Below are positions 58,203 to 64,000 of a DNA stretch of 64,000 nucleotides, one piece after another (positions within the stretch are counted from its first letter, which is position 1; each line of letters starts with the position of its first letter). The stretch is from Paraphaeosphaeria minitans (lineage: Eukaryota; Ascomycota; Dothideomycetes; Pleosporales; Didymosphaeriaceae): assembly GCA_015832175.1 (NCBI GenBank), contig WJXW01000018.1, positions 310,001-374,000 on the forward strand, given 5' to 3'. Under the pieces are notes generated by a model that was not told the DNA's origin, ran no database searches, and saw only the letters and a program-made list of their open reading frames with translations. Made by a program: the position numbers and the translations under genes.

Positions 58203-60964
58203 ATGAGCTCCGCGCTCTGTATCAGCACCCTAAAGGAACCTGGACCCAGCTCCAAAGGCAAACCACGAATTATTTTACGCTCCTCAGAGCCGCCCAGATC
58301 ACCTCTAGCCACGTCCAACGAATGCGAAGCTTTGGAGAGCAATGGTCGCCCATGTCAGCAGTCGTTACCTCGAGATGAGGATACATGGTGCAGAAGACAC
58401 TCCACGGAGCTAAAGAATTTCCAATCCAAATGGGACAAGGCCTTCGGAGATGCGGAAAAGGTTGAAGCGGATACACCGGATACTGCTCGACAAAAGATCT
58501 TGAAGCTGCGCCAAGCGGTGGACCTAAGACGCCAGATTCGAGAAAGGTTCTACGCTCGGGGAGGAGATACATCGGACTTTATCAACTGGATGACAAGCGT
58601 GGAGAAAGATATGAGGACACTTGCCGACTCTATGCTGAGTATGTGGTCCTTGTACTTCGCTCTCGAACTCAATGGTAACCTTTGACAGTGCTGAATCTCA
58701 ATCGTGAACCAATCCCAGAAACCCCAGGCGGGATATCACCGCACCCAATGCAGTCAGGTGTTGAAAAGATTATGATTCTACAGTCTCCCCTATCTCCGCG
58801 TATTCCAATTACTTCACTTCACAACATGCCAGATGATGGGACTATACTCATTCTGAAGCACTTCTACAGCGACTTGTGTGTAGAAGGAGTCCAGCGTTTG
58901 TACGGCATCGTACCTGACTTAAACGACTCATGTGAGTATTTAGGCTCGCCAGTTTTGAAGCCTAGGAATGACCGCGGGACGGATATAATCCGCGCTTGGT
59001 TTCGGATTATGATACTTAATACCAGTAACGCTGAAACCTTGGAGCATGCGGTTAGATCCCCCACGATAAGCGAGTTTCTTTCTGGCTGCCATGCCAGTCA
59101 GCTAGAGACTTTCTGCGACTTCTTCGAGAAGGCATGGCGGCCACATGCTCTTCAGTTCCTCCGCGTTGCCATCTGCGCGCAGACGTTGGCTGGAAGTGAC
59201 GTCAAAACGATTGGTTTACTTGGAGGCATGATACCGAGCACAACAGAAGGTTTGAAGATGAGCAAGGCGTCCTGGGACATTCTGTACGTTTTCCCTGATG
59301 AAGATGTCTGCCATCACTGACCAATATTAGTCATCGGTGGTTCCCTATGCTACTGACTCCATGGACGCTGGCAAGCATCTGCTCCAACTTCGAAGACTAT
59401 ACTACCGTTTGCAAACTACTGATGCTCGGGCTGTACCGTAACTACTGGTTCGACCCCTCGAGCATTCTGGTAGAATGCGTTACCGGTGGCTATCTTGGGT
59501 TTCTACCATCGAGCAAAGGGCCACCAAGCGCAAGGGGTCTGAAACAGGTCAATGACACCATCGTGCAAACGGAGTCACGAAACTACGTATGCGGCCAAAT
59601 GGCGATTGGAGACGCACTTACGCAGGGGTTTCTAGACGAACTTCAAAAGCGGACGGGAAGACTGCTTCTCGTGGTTTATGAGGGGACAAACGCAGACGCG
59701 ACGGTACACCCAACCGAAGGTGAATTAGTCATCAAACGCCATCGATCAGCGAGGTCACGCCAAGCACTAGATCTTACGGAGTGGACTATCGATACAACCT
59801 TGGAAGACATCAAGAACGACTTGCGGTTCCGGAAAAGCTCCATGTACGACCCTATCGTGGTAGACTCTTGGCAATTCATCATCATCGATCGAGACCCCAA
59901 CCTGCCATTTGAGTTATTCGAAATCATCGAAGACATTCTCTTGATGCTCGTCGATGATCCCTCGCCAAGAGATATAATGAGAAGAGTCATCGAAGAGGTG
60001 ATACCACCAGCCGCGCAAGATATCTTCCTGGAAAAGATAGACATCGACAAGATCGCGGGCGTGGGTTTCCCCTCACCACCGGAAGTACAATACGAAGGCA
60101 ACCGACAGAGAAGCCACGAACCAGACCGCCAGATACTCTTAGCGCACCAGAAAAAGATGTTGCAAGATGGAAGGTCCAGAGAGGCAAATCGGTTCATCAG
60201 GCGTGTCGTCGATGACATGGAGCGCTGCGGCATCATCAGCCTTGCGCCAGAGCACGAGTCACCGCAGACCCGCCCAGTAATAATCCAGGGTTCCGATGGC
60301 GCCCTGGACCTGTATTTCCCGTACGAGTTTGGACATCTTTCGCCGGATGTCGAGCTCACGCCCAATTTGTCGCTGCCCCGGAAAACCTGTTTGGGCGACT
60401 TCGTCGGGCATTTCAAAACCCAGCACCCGGAAGGCATCGTAGCCAAAGGTAGCATCTTGACACATTATTGCGCGTGGCCAATGCCTGCGCTGAAGCGGAT
60501 GGGGAAAAGCAAACTGAACTTCGGTACTTGGGAAGGTCATGTGTACCGCTGGAACGCAATGCGTGAGTACTTTTTCTTTCCCATCTCAACGTGGGCTTCC
60601 CGTTGCAGGATACATTATGTGGAGAGCCCGACACAAGTTTTGGATGCTCGAAAGTAATGTTCCATGACCTTTTCCCTTGAGGCTGACTTGTTTTCCAGCA
60701 TTCGATCGTCCATGGTCATCTCACGCGTGGCAATACTACCTCCAACACTACATCAACTCAAAGTTTCCCTTCGTCATGTTCTACCTCAGGACCTTTGTCA
60801 TATGCGCAACAGATATAGAAGATGCCGAGAAGAAGGCAGCTTTGCTGTTCGAAGAGACGGAAAGCAGAGGCTGGCGCATTGTCCTGCCCAGTGCGAGAGA
60901 CTGGAGGACAAATGTCAATGATTTAAGGCTCGAAAAGCTGTTCGACGGTGTGGAGCCGATGTAG
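58203..60964 (+). CDS. uncharacterised 842-aa protein with N-terminal Cys/His motif
   Basis: Four exons, 58203-58638, 58689-59283, 59331-60562, 60699-60964; the sum is 2,529 nt, 842 aa. I do not recognise the family. Near residue 40 a small Cys/His cluster, CEALESNGRPC followed by WCRRHS, resembles the short zinc-binding motif seen in several DNA- or RNA-related fungal proteins. A helical region rich in Arg and Glu follows (ILKLRQAVDLRRQIRERF). The C-terminal third has a Trp- and Tyr-rich section (WEGHVYRWNAM, then FDRPWSSHAWQYYLQHYI) and ends with an acidic helix. Splice sites at all three introns are canonical and restore frame. It is probably a lineage-restricted Pezizomycotina gene. Confidence 0.65.
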
Positions 60965-61577
60965 TGTAATATCCATGCACATTCCATACCTCTTGTCTCG
61001 AATCTCGTCCGCGGATAGTTTCTCGACTCTACAATGTTGCTCCGAAAAGCATCTTTTACCGCACGCTCTGAAAGGTGGTTTCTTTTTCGACAGGCTTGAT
61101 CGACAGCACTAGAGGTCCCCAAACGGCTAGTCTTGTTCTACGACCGTAGGGCCCCCATCGCCTCCTGAAACTGGTGGATCAGTGATTCATTGCTTCTAAC
61201 TCACCTCAGTGCAGTGCATGACGCCGAGATGTTACTGTTGCGTTCTTGGGCGGATTTCGCGAACACGTTGCTAGGAGGAAGGTTTTTTAAGGTTCGGGAA
61301 CGCGGCGGGAGTGGCCCGAACGGCATCGGTTACCGTAGCCTTTAGCCTCCGTGGAACCTCGTCACGCTTGACTGCGTTAGGCACTACACGATGTGGAGAA
61401 ATATACCGCTCCTACGTCAGGGAGGCAACCGACCTAGCTCAGGTACTCGGACGTCGGTCCGCGGCGTGGTATAACATTGCTAGACGATCGCTGCCAGCTT
61501 CAATACCTACCACGGGCCAGCTCCTCTCAGATCCCCCAGTCACAACCCCACCTAGCTGTATATTCACAGTGTCCAAC
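60965..61577. promoter_or_regulatory. upstream region of the small secreted protein
   Basis: 613 bp. An open frame in phase with the secreted protein runs back to about 61311 but lacks family character, so I treat it as 5' UTR and promoter. A TATA-like TGTATATTCAC lies at about 61558-61568, only 10-20 bp before the ATG. No defined site was found. Confidence 0.4.
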
Positions 61578-62207
61578 ATGTACAGCAAGTCGTTCGTTGC
61601 TTTGATCGCGGCCACCGCCGTATCCGCAGCTCCTGCGATGAAGGTCGCACGAGGCGACCTCCAGCCCTGGCAGATAACCCAACTCTACACACATACCCCC
61701 TCGGGACGTCCAGGAAACGATCCTCATTCCACTCTCAACATCACCATCGCGGACCCCAACACGATTCCCGCAGGCCCATCCCCCACCGGCCAAGCCGTGT
61801 TCCCTCCCACATCCGCCAACTGCTCGCTGCAATACTTGACCAACGACGACGTCCCGTGGGGCGTGGAGCAGCCCTGCACCACGGACGACAACACCAAGGC
61901 ATACTCGACGTGGAGTTTCACCATCAACAAGCCCGCAGACGGTGGTTCGGCGTATGCCTCGGAGAAGTTCGACTTGGTCTTCCAGGTACCCAACTACCAA
62001 CGCACGTATATACGAAAACAAACTAACGTGGGATAGCTCGTCGACCATGTTCGCCTTCCCGGCCAGGAGGTTACCAAGACGTTCGCTGGCGGTGATCACT
62101 TCGGGATCGGCGACAACATGAGCGGGCAGTGCGGTGGAAGCGGGGTGTGCAACTGGAGTTTGGACGAGACACCTTATGAGGTTCAGCAGGTAGAGGCGAC
62201 GGCGTAG
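61578..62207 (+). CDS. small secreted protein, unknown function
   Basis: Two exons, 61578-61985 and 62037-62207 (51-bp intron), 192 aa. It starts with a clear signal peptide (MYSKSFVALIAATAVSAAPA). The mature part has LQPWQITQLYTHTPSGRPGN and later an even pattern of short strands, with four Cys (SANCSL, EQPCTT, SGQCGG, GVCNWS) that could make two disulphides. This looks like a conserved secreted ascomycete family of unknown role; effector or surface protein are guesses. I chose the ATG directly before the signal peptide. Confidence 0.7.
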
Positions 62208-63360
62208 ATGCTTTGATGATGGACGTACCGTTAATAACTATGTGAATGAGCTCCCTAGCCAGGAAAAAATCGAATCAAGATGCAGACGCTCTGCCCGGCA
62301 AACAGGAACCATGGGCTCGCGGCTCAAGAAGGGAAGATGTTGGAGCGTTACCGATGAATGCTGACAGATGCACGGCTTACGAGTGGAAGGACACGACTGG
62401 GAGAGAGCTTGCTCGCTTCGGGTGAGCGGGTTGGACCCAAGTCGGAAGGTTTTCAGACCAAAAGTCGGAACAGCATCGCGTGCGGAGAATGAATGCACAC
62501 ATGTTCCGGGCCGCATTGTATCTCGGATGGAAGGATCGATGGCGTGTTTCGAACGTAGGCGCATACGGTAGGTAGACCATCACGGTGGCCTTGGGATCGC
62601 TTACGAGAGAGAGAGGCGGCTCGACGGCGGTCAAAGTTTCTCCCGCGAGGGAATACCTAGATAGCTAGTCTACCTAGTCTACCCCGTCTACCCCGTCTAC
62701 GTACCGTAATGTGTCGCGTGGTGACAAAGCCACACGGCGTGACCATGGACGACGATGGCATCGCCCCAAAACAAAGTGGCGCGAGCGAGCTTGGCTGAGC
62801 TTGCTGGCGGATAGCGTCTTGGGTTGCTCGCGAGAGAATCTTTACCGGGTAGACGATCCATCCGACTTTGGAGGAATGGCATGTGAGAGCAGAGGCAGCT
62901 CCAACGCCGATGGCAGAGGGCACGCCTCCTCGGCCGCGCTCCACCCATCTCAACGTGTTCCCAAGGGATTCTCCCGCCCCTGTGTCTCCTGTCCATCTTT
63001 GCTGTTGCCTGTGTCCTGAATGCGATCGACTCCCAACACTGCCCGTCCAGTAGACAGCCACGGGACGACGGACAATGCTTACGTGCACCTGACGATGCCA
63101 AGCACTCCCGCGGCGTGCCAAGACGCCCCGCTCCCGGCTAACCGGTTGCAGCGGTTGGCACGCGCAATGGCGGGTCATGGCGAGGCGTCTCGACTCGCGC
63201 TGGGACGGTGTCATTGGCACGCAGGACGGCGACGGTGGCCCTCGTACCCACCCAGAGACAAAGAGGCTTGTCACCACGGAGGGTCTGGAGCTCACGAGGG
63301 TACGCTCGGATCCAGTTGCCCATTTCCAAGCACGACAACAATCGACGTGTGGGACGAGTA

Positions 63361-63540
63361 TCGAGCTGGAATAGACTAGGTAGGCACAACGCCGATGATC
63401 GAGCTGGAATAGACTAGGTAGGCACAACGCCGATGATCGAGCTGGAATAGACTAGGTAGGTTCAACGCCGATTATCCAGCTGGAACAGACTGGATACAAC
63501 GCGAATTATCGAGCTGGAATAAACTACCTAGATACACCGC
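63361..63540. repeat. 38-bp minisatellite, about 5 units
   Basis: The unit starts TCGAGCTGGAATAGACTAGG. Copies 1 and 2 (63361-63398 and 63399-63436) are identical, copy 3 (63437-63474) has small changes, and copies 4 and 5 are shorter and diverged, so the array decays rightwards. Confidence 0.9.
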
Positions 63541-63689
63541 GCAGGGCCTCGGGGCCGCTTGGAAGCTCGTGAACAGGCAACCCAAGCGGTGACTCAGACG
63601 GAGCGCCTGCAGCTATTGGTAAACCTTTGCTGGTCAGCTTCATCTTGTCAGCACAGCCCCAAAGACGTCCATCGAGTCGTCCGGTATCT

Positions 63690-63719
63690 AGTCTCTCTCT
63701 CTCTCTCTCTCTCTCTCTA
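63690..63719. repeat. (CT)n microsatellite
   Basis: About 14 CT units in an uninterrupted run, followed by AGTCTCATC. Confidence 0.9.
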
Positions 63720-63882
63720 GTCTCATCCTCGTTCGACGGCGCATGCCCAGACCCTTACTTTAATCACCATCAGCTGGCTTAATGCAGATCGCGCTAAAAC
63801 CCCGCCTTTCACACACCAGTCTACACCTGTCCCCACCCAGCACCTTGCCAGCAGCGTTGCTCATAAATCTGCTGTCCGCCAC

Positions 63883-64000
63883 ACAACTCGCGATAAACAT
63901 CTGTCCGCCACATAAATCACGATAAACATCTGTCCACCACATAAATCACGATAAACATCTGTCCACCACATAAATCACGATAAACATCTGTCCACCACAT
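63883..64000. repeat. 29-bp tandem repeat array at window edge
   Basis: Unit ATAAATCACGATAAACATCT plus nine bases (GTCCACCAC). Three exact copies start at 63912, 63941 and 63970, with one diverged copy before them. The array continues past the end of the window, so its length is unknown. Confidence 0.9.

Larger units (their letters stand above)
62208..64000. other. gene-free right end with minisatellites
   Basis: No gene is supported. It contains short repeats of GTCTAC near 62665-62700, a five-unit 38-bp minisatellite, a CT run and a 29-bp tandem array that runs off the window. Such a mix is common in subtelomeric or repeat-rich fungal DNA, but no telomeric TTAGGG repeat is seen. Confidence 0.5.

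Overview
The window is nuclear DNA of a filamentous ascomycete (Pezizomycotina; Dothideomycetes is my best guess from the overall look, not proven). The signs are short spliceosomal introns (mostly 43-63 bp, GT..AG, with CTAAC/CTGAC-like branch sites), Pezizomycotina-type ABCC and NRPS proteins, and a set of conserved eukaryotic housekeeping genes. All exon joins were built by eye from splice consensus and family similarity. The multi-exon models that I treat as intact add up to whole codons.

Layout. 0.8-9 kb is a compact housekeeping block: a membrane acyltransferase-3, tRNA pseudouridine synthase 3 (DEG1/PUS3), a Hub1/UBL5 ubiquitin-like protein with a long Arg/Asp-rich N-terminus, GPI15/PIG-H, the U5 snRNP protein Dim1/Dib1, and an RWD protein. 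9-13.8 kb holds no gene I can support. 13.8-47.6 kb is a secondary-metabolite locus: a 13-exon ABCC transporter (minus, about 1,494 aa) and, divergent from it across 3.8 kb, one 16-exon nonribosomal peptide synthetase of about 7,957 aa. Its domain order reads (C')-A-T-E / C-A-T / C-A-T-E / C-A-T / C-A-T-E / C-T / C-T. It should build a five-residue peptide with D residues at positions 1, 3 and 5, and it ends in an unusual C-T-C-T tail. No thioesterase is present, so release would be by a condensation-like domain.

48.5-49.5 kb carries a secreted, proline-rich repeat protein on the minus strand whose internal exons look like copies of one module. 51.9-54.8 kb returns to conserved genes: a PRKRIP1/DUF1168 protein divergent from a histidine phosphatase with a long low-complexity tail. 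55.7-56.5 kb holds a pyroglutamyl-peptidase-I-like gene broken by two apparent frameshifts. 58.2-61 kb is an 842-aa orphan protein with a small Cys/His motif, and 61.6-62.2 kb a small secreted protein. The last 1.8 kb contains no gene and has two minisatellites and a CT microsatellite, which looks like subtelomeric or repeat-rich DNA.

How the genes fit together: synthetase plus ABCC exporter form a plausible minimal peptide biosynthesis and export unit. No tailoring enzyme or pathway-specific regulator is visible between 9 and 51 kb. The amino acids used and the identity of the product cannot be fixed from sequence alone.
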